Positions 16,282 through 24,687 of a stretch of 60,731 nucleotides of DNA are shown piece after piece. The stretch is taken from assembly GCA_944391415.1 (NCBI GenBank), contig CALXTM010000009.1:1-60731 (forward strand). The letters run 5' to 3'. Both the position numbers and the translations under genes were made by a program. Each line of letters opens with the position of its first letter. Position 1 is the first letter of the stretch. The notes below the pieces were generated by a model, which worked only from the letters and a program-made list of their open reading frames with translations, ran no database searches and was not told where the DNA came from. The DNA comes from an uncultured Alphaproteobacteria bacterium (GTDB lineage Bacteria > Pseudomonadota > Alphaproteobacteria > RF32 > CAG-239).

Positions 16282-17637
16282 ATGACAAAAAATAAATGGT
16301 TTGGCACAGATGGCGTAAGAGGCGTGGCCAATGAATTTCCGATGACGGCAGAATTTGCGTTTAGACTGGGGTGCGCCGCAGCAGAAATTGTTTGTACAGA
16401 TAAGAAAAAAGTGGCGATTGCCAAAGACACTAGAATATCTGCCGATATGTTGGAGGCATCACTTTGTGCAGCTTTTACTGCCAAAGGGATAGATGTGATA
16501 AGGCTTGGGGTTATTCCGACACCTACAGTAACAGCTTTTGCTGATACTTTGGGTGTTGATATGGCTTTGATGATTACGGCATCACATAATCCATATTATG
16601 ATAACGGCATTAAACTGATTGCACCGAATGGGGATAAGTTTTCGGATGAGACAACGGCCGAGCTTGAAACATTAATCGAAAAAAATGACTTTTCTTTTGA
16701 TAAAAATAAAATCGGAAAAATAACCGAAAATTTTTCGATTGTTGAAAAATATATGCAACAAGCAATAAATTTGTTCGGCAATGTAAAATTGAACGGAATG
16801 AAAATCGTGGTTGATTGTGCAAACGGATGTTTCAGTAATATTTTGCCGGAAGTTTTGCGCCAAGCCGGTGCCGAGGTTGTTGCAATCGGAGTTTCGCCTG
16901 ATGGCTATAACATAAATAAAGACTGCGGATCGCAACATGTTGAGGCAATGCTTGAAGAGGCCAAAAATCAACGGGCAGATTTAGGTATTGCCGTTGACGG
17001 TGACGGGGATAGAATTAAAGTTTGTAACGAAAAAGGCGTTTTGATAAAAAGTGATCAGCTGATAGCGTTTTTGGCAAAATATCTACAACAAAGCGGTGAG
17101 AACAGATCACGACCGATTGTCTCAACCAAATTGTCTAATACCGGATTGGAGAGATATATCAAAAATATTCTTGGTTTGGAATATTATGTCTCGGCGGTGG
17201 GTGAACGTCATGTCATTAAGCTGTTAAAAGAAAAAGGCGGTGTGATCGGCGGTGAAGAATCGGGGCATATCGTTTTGCTTGATTATGTAAAATCAGGAGA
17301 TGCCATGATGACGGCTTTGATGTTGATAAAAGGATTGGTTGCATTAGGCCAAAAATCAAGCGAGATATTTCCTTTGTTTAAGGAAGATTTTTTGTATTTT
17401 GAAAATTTTGCGGTAAAAAATATGGCGCAAGTAAAAGAAATTACTTCTGATGCAGGACTGGCAAAAATATTGGATTGTACCAGCCAAGAAATGATTGGGC
17501 ACGGTAGAGTGGTGATACATCCGTCTGGTACAGAGCCAAAAATAAGAGTGTGGGTTTGCGGCGATGACGAAAACTTGGTGAAATCTTGCGGGCAAAAATT
17601 GTGGAACAAAATTGAAGATTTGGCTAAAAGTGCATAA
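16282..17637 (+). CDS. glmM: Phosphoglucosamine mutase
   Basis: Interconverts glucosamine-6-phosphate and glucosamine-1-phosphate for UDP-GlcNAc, hence peptidoglycan and LPS. The 451-residue protein begins WFGTDGVRG, has the active-site phosphoserine loop TASHNP (Ser101), the metal loop DGDGDR (about 235-240), GGEESGH near 322 and the phosphate-binding RVVIHPSGTEPKIRVW near the end, all four mutase domains being complete. ATG 16282 has an AGAGGG ribosome site; the longer in-frame extension lacks one. Its usual partner folP/ftsH is not adjacent. Confidence 0.94.
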   Translation: MTKNKWFGTDGVRGVANEFPMTAEFAFRLGCAAAEIVCTDKKKVAIAKDTRISADMLEASLCAAFTAKGIDVIRLGVIPTPTVTAFADTLGVDMALMITASHNPYYDNGIKLIAPNGDKFSDETTAELETLIEKNDFSFDKNKIGKITENFSIVEKYMQQAINLFGNVKLNGMKIVVDCANGCFSNILPEVLRQAGAEVVAIGVSPDGYNINKDCGSQHVEAMLEEAKNQRADLGIAVDGDGDRIKVCNEKGVLIKSDQLIAFLAKYLQQSGENRSRPIVSTKLSNTGLERYIKNILGLEYYVSAVGERHVIKLLKEKGGVIGGEESGHIVLLDYVKSGDAMMTALMLIKGLVALGQKSSEIFPLFKEDFLYFENFAVKNMAQVKEITSDAGLAKILDCTSQEMIGHGRVVIHPSGTEPKIRVWVCGDDENLVKSCGQKLWNKIEDLAKSA

Positions 17638-17718
17638 CCGGACATATTAATATTTTATTTACCTTTTGGCCATATCTTTTTTAATATAGTGATTTTTGTA
17701 TAAAGGAGCTTTAAGATA

Positions 17719-17925
17719 ATGAGGCAGAGTATTGATAAAAGTTTTTTTGATTGGAGCAGGGATAAAAGCCCAAGAATCCAAAGCAGGGGAATCGCTGCCA
17801 TAGTTCAACATTCAATAAAAGAGGGGCAAACGGGCAAATCCGCCGGAACAACAAGATGTGTGTGGCCGATATCGCTTGCCAAAGGAGAGACTCGTTATCT
17901 TAGCCGCAGAATATGGATGAGCTAG
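17719..17925 (+). CDS. Small basic protein, unknown
   Basis: A 68-residue, arginine/serine-rich protein with no recognised domain. AAAGGAG lies 10 bases before ATG 17719, which supports translation. It is followed after 6 bases by a small membrane-protein gene on the same strand, suggesting co-transcription. It has no signal peptide or transmembrane segment. Function unknown. Confidence 0.5.
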   Translation: MRQSIDKSFFDWSRDKSPRIQSRGIAAIVQHSIKEGQTGKSAGTTRCVWPISLAKGETRYLSRRIWMS

Positions 17926-17931
17926 GTTAAG

Positions 17932-18249
17932 ATGATTAAAGGTTTGATATCTTTATTTACAACCGGAGCAATATTTAATCCTTTGGTGATATTGGGGATT
18001 ATCTCCGGTTTTTTTGCGGTAATAAAGCTGCAGCCGGAAACAATACGTGAGTTGTTTGGTGATTATCATTTTTATGGGGTAATTGCGGTGGTGGCAGTTT
18101 TATATACGGTAGTCTTTGCCAAAATATATAAGGAAGGCGGCATAGAAATCGATTGGCCGGCCACGTTGGGCAAGGCTTTGTGGAATTTTGTAAAATATTT
18201 TATTGCTTTTGTTTTGTCGATGTCTTTTTTGATGATGATAGCTTTTTAG
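17932..18249 (+). CDS. Small integral membrane protein, unknown
   Basis: A 105-residue protein with three probable transmembrane helices (about 15-32, 46-64 and 84-105). No family is recognised. The ribosome site before ATG 17932 is weak (TAGGTTAAG), so translation may be coupled to the 68-residue gene ending 6 bases upstream. Its stop overlaps the end of the convergent YjfB-like gene. Confidence 0.6.
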   Translation: MIKGLISLFTTGAIFNPLVILGIISGFFAVIKLQPETIRELFGDYHFYGVIAVVAVLYTVVFAKIYKEGGIEIDWPATLGKALWNFVKYFIAFVLSMSFLMMIAF

Positions 18250-18419
18250 ATGCTGACATCAACAACGGTTCCCTTATCATTTGAGGCAGTAACCATGCGG
18301 TCGGGGTTGAGCAAAATCTCGGTTACCTGCTGTTGCATTTCGGCAGTTTGTTTGATGAGATTGAGCTGCAGTTGCTGCATGGCCAATGCATAAGAACTTA
18401 TTGCTCCGATTCCTTCCAT
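18246..18419 (-). CDS. YjfB-like small putative motility protein
   Basis: A 57-residue protein from ATG 18419 with AGGAG 7 bases upstream. The middle is a glutamine-rich amphipathic helix (AMQQLQLNLIKQTAEMQQQVTEIL is residues 13-36 overall; key repeat MQQ) and the end is G-TVVDVSI. This helix plus a terminal G.(V/I)VD(V/I) strand resembles the YjfB-like family, annotated elsewhere as a putative motility protein of unknown mechanism. The presence of flagellar genes at 56760-60704 is consistent. The family call is by resemblance and not certain. Confidence 0.5.
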   Translation of the reverse strand: MEGIGAISSYALAMQQLQLNLIKQTAEMQQQVTEILLNPDRMVTASNDKGTVVDVSI

Positions 18420-18544
18420 CTATTATCTCCTTAAATATTGTTATAATCATAGCATAAAATTACTTAAAAATCATTAATTTTGTGATGATTACTTGTTGGC
18501 TGGGCAGAAAATGATTATATCTACTCCAAACAAATTAAGGAGAG

Positions 18545-19048
18545 ATGATGATGAGTATATTTGTGACAATGATAGCGGCAGCTCTGGTTGGTAGTATAAA
18601 TGTTGCCAAGGCGCAAAATAATGAAGATCCTACAGTGGTTTTTGGAGCGGCAGCTACGGCTGATGGAGGACAAAATACTTTTGTGGTGGAACAGCCCAAA
18701 GGGGCAGAAAATCCGCTTGGCGACCCTATTGTGGGGCCTAATACACCACCGCAGGTGTTTGATGTGCCGGCAGAAATGACCAACCAACCTGTACAGGACA
18801 ATGCTAATATTTCCCAGCCGATTGCCGATCCAAATGCTTTGAGCGAGCAGAATACGGTAGCGCCAAATAGCGGAAGCAATAACAGCCTGCCGGAAGAAGC
18901 CCAAGAACTTGGACAAGATTTTCAAAATACCGTTACCGAGGCAAACGGAAGAATATATGATATCCAGTCATATCCTGAGCAAGATGTAAATGTGATGAGC
19001 AATCCCAGTGACCCGCAAACTATTTATTCGCCAAATGTAAATAACTAA
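18545..19048 (+). CDS. Secreted Asn/Pro/Gln-rich low-complexity protein
   Basis: A 167-residue protein with an N-terminal signal peptide ending near VAKA-QN (cleavage about residue 23), then a disordered, asparagine-, proline- and glutamine-rich tail without cysteines. Three ATG codons stand in a row (18545, 18548, 18551) behind AAGGAG; the third has the best spacing. Its stop overlaps the convergent Cys-rich protein gene by 4 bases. No domain is recognised; a periplasmic or surface-exposed flexible protein is the most that can be said. Confidence 0.6.
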   Translation: MMMSIFVTMIAAALVGSINVAKAQNNEDPTVVFGAAATADGGQNTFVVEQPKGAENPLGDPIVGPNTPPQVFDVPAEMTNQPVQDNANISQPIADPNALSEQNTVAPNSGSNNSLPEEAQELGQDFQNTVTEANGRIYDIQSYPEQDVNVMSNPSDPQTIYSPNVNN

Positions 19049-20778
19049 TTACATTCTTGTTGCTTGCGGGAGAGTTTGCCGCATTGCCATTGGTCTTTGA
19101 GAAGATTGGAGGGCTCAAGAACTAAGGACTGCTGCTTGGTTTCAACAGATGATCCCAAATGGGTGAGGTACATATCATCACAACTGATGTCGGTATTTTC
19201 GGTCATTAAATATTCGGTATTATCCAGAATGCTGATAATCTTGGAATATTTTTGGAGATGAATGGTGCTTAGCATGTTGGTCATGTTGGGGTTGTTGGTG
19301 GTGGATACCAGTTTAATATAAGGAGTGTCCAAAATGGAGCGCTGCTTAATTATGATATCTGATGTTTCGGCAATGATGCCGCCCATTATTTTGACCCTGG
19401 AGTTACAGCCAAATAAGATGCCAGCCGAATCATCGGTTAGTTTGGTTTCATCAGTAGATTTTAGGATCCCTTTGATAAAAATTTGGGCATAGGATTGGCT
19501 GGTAAGCTGGCCAATAAGATTTCCTTTGATGCCCAAAGATGCATCTTTGCCAAGAGTGATATCTCCGGTAACATCACCGGTGGTGATAAATTTGGATGAA
19601 TCGGCAACATTTACAGCGGCGCAAACATTGGGAGCTCCAACCAAACTTACGGTTTGTTTGACGTTGAATAAATTGCCTTGCAAGGGGCAGTTTGGAATGT
19701 CGCCTGTAACAGTTATGCGTACATTGGTCAGAGTGCCGTTAATGGGCAGAGAAAGAGGTTTTTCAAAATTGATGATAAAATTGAGGTTTTCAATATCATG
19801 GTTGAAAATTTGCGAATAAACCTCAAAATTGGTGTCGTTCAGATTAATGGTTATTTCGGGACGGACGTCTGATACACATTCGTCGGAAAGATTACCATAG
19901 AGCGAACGAAACACCGGTTTTGACATGTCGAATATCGGGTTTGTTTCATCAGCATTGATAATTTCGGCCTCAGGAAATTTTTGTTGGGCCAACTTATAGC
20001 AGTTGGTAGTGCATTTTTTGAAATTGGGATCTTCGGGGCAAAATTGCGAATCTTGAGTAATGGTGCAAGACGAGTATAAAAAGCCTTTTTCTTTGCAGGC
20101 CATTTCGGCGGTCTTGCAGGCAGTGTAGAGTGTGCGCTCGCCTTTGATGCAAGAAGGAGTTTGCTCTGACAAGGGGCCAAAAGGACAATCTTCATAGCCT
20201 TCACAAGGTGCTTCAATGACATTGGTTTTGATTATGCCATTACAGGTCGTACATGTTGGGCCGTCGGCAACATAGCCGGAAGGAATTTGATCAATAGCAT
20301 AGGCAAAATCAGGGCAATCATCACAACATTTGCCATAGTCAGAATTATAGGGGCAACGGGTGTCGGTTAATTGACATTTGTCTTTGTGGGTAAAGCCGGC
20401 ATCCAAACAAGCTTTGGCAACATCTTCAACACAGGCGCGATATATTGGGTATTGGTTGTCACATTTTTTGACCGGAAAAGTCGGCAATTCACAATCTTTG
20501 GCCAAAAAAGTGAAGTTATTGTTGCGGCACCATTGTTCTTGAGAGCAGGTGCGATAATAAGAATCATGATATGGACAACGATCAGTAGGAGCCGTTTGAT
20601 TGGTGCAGCTGGCATAGGTTACTTTGTAGCCTTCTTCAATACATTTCTTTTCGGCGCGGGTAAGCGAATGATCTGTATAGGTGTTGGTGGCATATTCCGG
20701 CAAAACCGCCGCCGCAGCAGACCCGGCAAAAAACAGCAGACAAAGAAAAAATAACTTGTTAATCTTAAGATCCAGCAT
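19045..20778 (-). CDS. Secreted Cys-rich protein with C-terminal beta-repeat region
   Basis: A 577-residue exported protein: signal peptide (about 1-24, ending GSAAAA), then to about residue 270 a string of cysteine-rich modules of the form C-(E/K)-G(Y/F)...C....CP(Y/E)...Y..C, and then about 300 residues of short beta-strand repeats with IKGNLIG, IKGILKS and IMGGIIAE-like turns, suggesting a beta-solenoid. The many paired cysteines suggest disulfides in the periplasm or on the surface. AGGA precedes ATG 20778. I know no named family; an adhesin-like or surface role is inference from architecture. Confidence 0.75.
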   Translation of the reverse strand: MLDLKINKLFFLCLLFFAGSAAAAVLPEYATNTYTDHSLTRAEKKCIEEGYKVTYASCTNQTAPTDRCPYHDSYYRTCSQEQWCRNNNFTFLAKDCELPTFPVKKCDNQYPIYRACVEDVAKACLDAGFTHKDKCQLTDTRCPYNSDYGKCCDDCPDFAYAIDQIPSGYVADGPTCTTCNGIIKTNVIEAPCEGYEDCPFGPLSEQTPSCIKGERTLYTACKTAEMACKEKGFLYSSCTITQDSQFCPEDPNFKKCTTNCYKLAQQKFPEAEIINADETNPIFDMSKPVFRSLYGNLSDECVSDVRPEITINLNDTNFEVYSQIFNHDIENLNFIINFEKPLSLPINGTLTNVRITVTGDIPNCPLQGNLFNVKQTVSLVGAPNVCAAVNVADSSKFITTGDVTGDITLGKDASLGIKGNLIGQLTSQSYAQIFIKGILKSTDETKLTDDSAGILFGCNSRVKIMGGIIAETSDIIIKQRSILDTPYIKLVSTTNNPNMTNMLSTIHLQKYSKIISILDNTEYLMTENTDISCDDMYLTHLGSSVETKQQSLVLEPSNLLKDQWQCGKLSRKQQECN

Positions 20779-20859
20779 TTATTTTTCCTGTAACAAATCA
20801 ATAAAAAAGCATATTTGTATAGTAGTATAGGCAAAATTAATTTAAGGTTAAAAAAATTT

Positions 20860-20888
20860 TTGACAAAATATGCTTTTTTTGACTAGAT
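20860..20888 (+). promoter_or_regulatory. Possible carD promoter
   Basis: TTGACA (20860-20865) is followed after 17 bases by CTAGAT, a poor -10 element, about 75 bases before the carD start. The -35 element is perfect but the -10 is weak, so assignment is tentative. Confidence 0.3.
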
Positions 20889-20963
20889 TTAAACCCAATT
20901 TTGTGGTATGTTAACACTCGCAAAGGGAAAATACAACTTGAATTTAATAACAGGCAGGAAAAT

Positions 20964-21470
20964 ATGAACAAAAAAATATCTGTAAAAAATCCTTATGTCA
21001 CCGGTGAATATGTAGTATATCCGGCTCATGGTGTCGGACAAGTGTCTGATGTTACCAAGCAGACGGTGGCGGGAACTGAACTGGAGTTAATCGTTGTCAA
21101 TTTTGATAAGGATAAAATGACTTTGCGTATTCCTATGGCCAAAGCTGCCACAACCGGGTTGCGCAAAATTTCAAGCGCTGAGACAATTGCCGATGCTTTG
21201 AATACCCTAAAAGGCAAAGCAAAAGTTAAAAAGGTTATGTGGTCGAGACGGGCGCAGGAATATGAAAATAAAATAAATTCGGGAAGCCCCGTTGCAATAG
21301 CCGAGGTTATTCGCGATTTGCATCGTAATGAAAATTTGGCCGAGCAATCATATAGCGAAAGGCAGATTTATGAACAAGCTTTGGACAGATTGTCTAATGA
21401 ATATGCCGTTTGCGAGAATATATCGGCGGCTGATGCAACCAAAAGAATTCTTGATATTTTAAGCAAGTGA
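20964..21470 (+). CDS. carD: CarD/CdnL-family RNA polymerase-binding regulator
   Basis: CarD-like proteins bind the RNA polymerase beta subunit and stabilise open complexes, notably at rRNA promoters. The 168-residue protein has the RNAP-interaction domain at the start (EYVVYPAHGVGQVSDVTKQTVAG...LIVVNF...LRIPM, residues 12-60) and a helical C-terminal domain containing MWSRRAQEYENKINSG, with its conserved tryptophan, typical of CdnL. ATG 20964 follows AGGA at short spacing. It is a single-gene unit with its own terminator. Confidence 0.92.
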   Translation: MNKKISVKNPYVTGEYVVYPAHGVGQVSDVTKQTVAGTELELIVVNFDKDKMTLRIPMAKAATTGLRKISSAETIADALNTLKGKAKVKKVMWSRRAQEYENKINSGSPVAIAEVIRDLHRNENLAEQSYSERQIYEQALDRLSNEYAVCENISAADATKRILDILSK

Positions 21471-21490
21471 TTTTATATAATTTGCTGTTA

Positions 21491-21529
21491 AATAAGGCTC
21501 ATCAAGTAAGAATGAGCCTTATTTTTTTA
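21491..21529 (+). terminator. carD terminator
   Basis: A 12-bp stem (21491-21502 with 21512-21523) followed by a seven-base T run, 20 bases after the carD stop. Confidence 0.85.
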
Positions 21530-21682
21530 TTTAAGGTAAGAGTTTTTAAGCGTCAGAATTTTAAATAAAAGTGGATAAGCTTGGGGATAAGAATCCTTTG
21601 AGCTTGTTTTCTCCCGGCGACAATTTAGGATTGTGGTTAATAAAAAGTTAACAGACATCTTTGCCGTTTGAGGGGAATAAAC

Positions 21683-22096
21683 GTGAGCGTATCTGATGAT
21701 TTGGTTAGCCTGCAGACCGATGGAATCGTTGTTTCGGCCGGTCCGGTATTGGTAGATCGAGAAGACCTGCAAAACAAGTATATGTGGGGATATTATTTGT
21801 GTATTGAAAATAATTCATCGGAAAAAATCAGATTGCTTGGCAAAGATTGGAATATTACCGACGATAAAGGAAATCTCTATAATGATTCTTCGGCCGGGTT
21901 TAAGGGCGAGCTGCCGGAGCTTGAGCCTGGAGAGGTGTTTGAATATACATCATATGCACCATTAAAGGCGGCAAATGCCGTGTTCTACGGTTCGTGTAAA
22001 GTAGAGGCCTTCGGGCAAAATAAAATAAAAAATATCAAAGTGCCGACTTTTAGTTTGTCGGCTAATCAGCCTAAAACGAATCGTGTCTTGAATTAG
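21683..22096 (+). CDS. apaG: ApaG-family protein (divergent)
   Basis: ApaG proteins have a single fibronectin III-like beta domain, are linked to cobalt/magnesium tolerance and diadenosine tetraphosphate levels, and have an unsettled biochemistry. The protein of about 137 residues shows the family order YYLCIENNSSEKIRLLGKDW, then NITDDKG, GELPELEPGEVFEYTS and the closing YGSCKVE, but several normally conserved residues (R-HW, G-GVVGE) are changed. GTG 21683 is the start because GAGGGG lies 8 bases upstream. It is convergent with the lipoprotein gene and overlaps its end by 4 bases. Confidence 0.75.
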   Translation: MSVSDDLVSLQTDGIVVSAGPVLVDREDLQNKYMWGYYLCIENNSSEKIRLLGKDWNITDDKGNLYNDSSAGFKGELPELEPGEVFEYTSYAPLKAANAVFYGSCKVEAFGQNKIKNIKVPTFSLSANQPKTNRVLN

Positions 22097-22713
22097 TAAT
22101 AAGTCGGGGTGAGTTCCTGGCTTACAACAAAAGCGTTTAGATATTGATGAATATTGGCGCTCATGCGCTCGTTGAAATCTTTGAAAAGTTTTTCGACCAT
22201 TTGATTCCAGTAGATTTCTTTGCCGGCAATGTCGGTTGAGGCAGGTATGGTCAGGCTGCGCCAGGCTTCTACCTCGGTTGAGGCCTGTGCCAGGCTTGAT
22301 GGGTCGGTGATCTTAATTGAGACAACCAAACGAGCCGAATATTTGACTTTGTCTTGCTCAAAAATTTGACTGCCTTCTTCCAACTCTTCAGTAACAGAGG
22401 CGTCTTTGATGATGACCTCGGCAATTTTTGGTGATGAAAAATCAGCTGCTTTGAGGCGGTCTTGCGCCCATAATTTGGCAGTTTTTTCAATGGATACCGG
22501 AAACAGGTGTTCAACATGCGGACGGGTAAACGTCGGGGTAAACTCTGAAATGACATCAACTTTGTTTACTTTGAGCTCAATGGGGGCTTCGGTATTAAAA
22601 CGAGGCTCACTGTAACGCGGAAGCTCATCTTCCGGGGTGCCATATAAAGTGCCGCATGCACTTAAGGCAAAAGTTAGACCGAGCAGTGTCAAAAATTTTT
22701 TAGCTGATTTCAT
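22093..22713 (-). CDS. Outer-membrane-type lipoprotein, unknown
   Basis: A 206-residue lipoprotein: a basic start, hydrophobic segment and lipobox LSAC (acylated Cys near residue 20). The mature part alternates strands and helices (residues 45-170) with a final helical segment containing FNERMSANIHQYL, reminiscent of small periplasmic lipoproteins of unknown role. I take ATG 22713; an in-frame TTG five codons earlier is less likely. Residue +2 is Gly, so no inner-membrane retention signal (Asp) is seen and outer-membrane sorting is inferred. Confidence 0.7.
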   Translation of the reverse strand: MKSAKKFLTLLGLTFALSACGTLYGTPEDELPRYSEPRFNTEAPIELKVNKVDVISEFTPTFTRPHVEHLFPVSIEKTAKLWAQDRLKAADFSSPKIAEVIIKDASVTEELEEGSQIFEQDKVKYSARLVVSIKITDPSSLAQASTEVEAWRSLTIPASTDIAGKEIYWNQMVEKLFKDFNERMSANIHQYLNAFVVSQELTPTYY

Positions 22714-22805
22714 TGTTTTCTGTCCCAAGTTTATTACAAACAGCGAGTATAATCCTTATCTCGCTGGTTGTAGTATATAAAATAATTAATTAAAATCTGG
22801 TTAAC

Positions 22806-23726
22806 CTATTGTTTTATCAGCTCTGAGGGGTCAAAGACATATTGCTCGGAACAAAAATGGCAAGTGGCGGTTATTTTGCCGTTTTCTACCATGTCGGCAA
22901 TTTCTTCTTGCGAAAAGGTGCTTAGAGTGTTGAGCAATTTATCGCGGGAGCAACGACAGGCAAAAGAATATTCTTTGGTCTGTAAGATTTGTAAATTGTT
23001 ATTATGAAATAATCGATGTAAAATTTTGGCAGAGGTGAGATTGGCATCAAAGACCTCGTCTTCGGACAGGCTTTCCATAAAAATATTGGCCTCATTCCAG
23101 CTCTCGGCTGCGGCTTGCTCATCTTCTATCTCATGGCCGCCATGAAGCGGCATCTTTTGTAGCATTATACCGGCGGCAAACCATGATGAATTTTCACCAT
23201 GTGGCGGCAGCATAAACAGTTTGAGATTGGTGTCTATCTGCTCAGATTGCTTAAAATAGCGCAGAGCACACTCGGTCAAAGTTTTGCCTTGCAAATCAAC
23301 AATACCTTGATAAAGCTCGCATCCTTTGCCTTGGTCAACCGTAAAGGCCAAATGCCCACCCCCCATTAAGTGCGGCGCAGGTTCTATTTGACCAAGAGTT
23401 TTGCGAAGTTCTTGGCCTGCGTTTAGTCTTTCTTCGTCAAAGCGTGCACAGGACCTTATTTTGCCAGAAGAGGTGACATCAACAACCACCATCGAAACCG
23501 GGCCGTTGCTTTGGGTCTGAAGGGTGAAAAGTCCGTCATATTTGAGAGTGCTTGCAAGCATTGCCGCTAAAACCGTGCTTTCGGCAATGACTGCTGAAAC
23601 CGGTGTCGGATAGCGATGTTTGGTCAAAATGGTGTTGATGACCTCGTTTAGTCTGATAAGCCGCCCTTGAAATGCACCATTGTTAATAAAAAACGATACA
23701 CAATTATCAAAATTTTTGTTAGGCAT
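22806..23726 (-). CDS. hslO: Redox-regulated chaperone Hsp33
   Basis: A holdase chaperone activated by oxidation of a zinc-bound cysteine tetrad. The 306-residue protein has the N-terminal core (GAFQGRLIRL near 18-27; later MGGGHLAFT and YQGIVDL) and the C-terminal redox switch CxC (CRC near 257-259) plus CxxC (CHFC near 289-292). AAGGA lies upstream of ATG 23726. It is divergent from recX with a 74-base shared promoter region. Confidence 0.94.
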   Translation of the reverse strand: MPNKNFDNCVSFFINNGAFQGRLIRLNEVINTILTKHRYPTPVSAVIAESTVLAAMLASTLKYDGLFTLQTQSNGPVSMVVVDVTSSGKIRSCARFDEERLNAGQELRKTLGQIEPAPHLMGGGHLAFTVDQGKGCELYQGIVDLQGKTLTECALRYFKQSEQIDTNLKLFMLPPHGENSSWFAAGIMLQKMPLHGGHEIEDEQAAAESWNEANIFMESLSEDEVFDANLTSAKILHRLFHNNNLQILQTKEYSFACRCSRDKLLNTLSTFSQEEIADMVENGKITATCHFCSEQYVFDPSELIKQ

Positions 23727-23800
23727 TGTTAAAATTCCTTAGTATAGTGTCATTAAGATTTTTTAAGCTATTGTATAATGTAAAATGAAGGATTTTTCAA

Positions 23801-24343
23801 GTGCTGGCAGAAAATAAAGTAGCGACCAAACGTAAAATGCTAAAAAAAATTACTCCGCAAAGATTAAGGAATATTGCGCTTTATTATCTGAAAAGGTTTG
23901 AAACATCAACCAAAAATTTGCGTGATGTATTGCGTAGCAGGGTGGATAAATATGCCTATCAAAATAAAGACTTTGATAAAATGGAGGCCTATAAATGGGT
24001 GGACGAGCTGGTGGATGATTTTGTCAGGCTTAAGTATGTTGACGACAAGCGATTTGCCGATATCAGAGTGCGCGGATATTTGGCGGCGGGAAAATCTCCG
24101 CGCTATATTTTGGGAAAATTGAAAGAAAAAGGGATTGATGAAGCAACAGCCGAGGAAATTTTGCAAGAGCAAGAATATGATCCGTTGGCCTCGGCCATGA
24201 AATTGGCAAAAAAGAAAAAAATCGGTCCGTTTAGCTCCAGTGAGGAAATCAGGCGCGAACGCAGGTCGAAAGATTTGGCCGTGTTGGTTAGAGCAGGGTT
24301 TGATTATGATATTGCAATCAAAGTATTGGAAAGTGATGGATAA
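23801..24343 (+). CDS. recX: RecX-family regulator of RecA
   Basis: RecX modulates RecA filaments. The 180-residue protein is built of the three-helix repeats of the family, with LRNIALYYLKRFETSTKNLRDVL at the start, FVRLKYVDDKRFADIRVRGYLAAGKSPRYILGKLKEKGI in the middle and GFDYDIAIKVL at the end (key residues DD-RFA and G-S-R-I---L--KGI). GTG 23801 is used with AAGGA about 10 bases upstream. recA is not nearby. Confidence 0.85.
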   Translation: MLAENKVATKRKMLKKITPQRLRNIALYYLKRFETSTKNLRDVLRSRVDKYAYQNKDFDKMEAYKWVDELVDDFVRLKYVDDKRFADIRVRGYLAAGKSPRYILGKLKEKGIDEATAEEILQEQEYDPLASAMKLAKKKKIGPFSSSEEIRRERRSKDLAVLVRAGFDYDIAIKVLESDG

Positions 24344-24353
24344 ATATAAAGAA

Positions 24354-24384
24354 AAGCCTCAGGAGAGATCCTTGAGGCTTTGAT
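24354..24384 (+). terminator. recX terminator
   Basis: Stem AAGCCTCA/TGAGGCTT (24354-24361 with 24373-24380), extended by GGA/TCC, then TTGATTTT. Lies between convergent recX and the DUF378 gene. Confidence 0.75.
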
Positions 24385-24385
24385 T

Positions 24386-24607
24386 TTAGTTGTTTTTTTG
24401 GTGAGCCAGCTCTTTGTGGGTATAAAACGGAGCAACTGCCAAGGTGATGGCCGAAAGCCCGACCAAAACATAAACAATGCGGCTTAAAATACTCAATGGA
24501 CCAAACAAGTAGGCAACGAGGTCAAGATCAAACAACCCGACAAAACCCCAGTTTAGTCCGCCGACAATGGTTAGAAAAAGTGCGGTATTATATAAAAAAT
24601 TATTCAT
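24386..24607 (-). CDS. DUF378 family membrane protein
   Basis: A 73-residue protein with two transmembrane helices (about 7-28 and 38-62) joined by a GGLNWGFVGLFDLDLVAYLFG loop (key residues NWG-VG-F), the hallmark of DUF378, and SRIVYVLVGLSA. The family is widespread and its function unknown. ATG 24607 has AGGAG-type context upstream. It is a monocistronic gene convergent with recX. Confidence 0.88.
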   Translation of the reverse strand: MNNFLYNTALFLTIVGGLNWGFVGLFDLDLVAYLFGPLSILSRIVYVLVGLSAITLAVAPFYTHKELAHQKNN

Positions 24608-24687
24608 GATTAAATCTCCTTTATTTTTTGATGCTTCTATGATATATAGCCGATAGATGAATTTTCAATATTGATGAGGAAGAGTTT

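Noticed and set aside
22790..22805. CtrA-box-like TTAA-N7-TTAAC upstream of the lipoprotein gene (a similar TTAA-N7-TTAA at 20837-20851)
   Set aside because: In DNA this AT-rich several such matches are expected by chance in 60 kb, and neither lies at a clear promoter.
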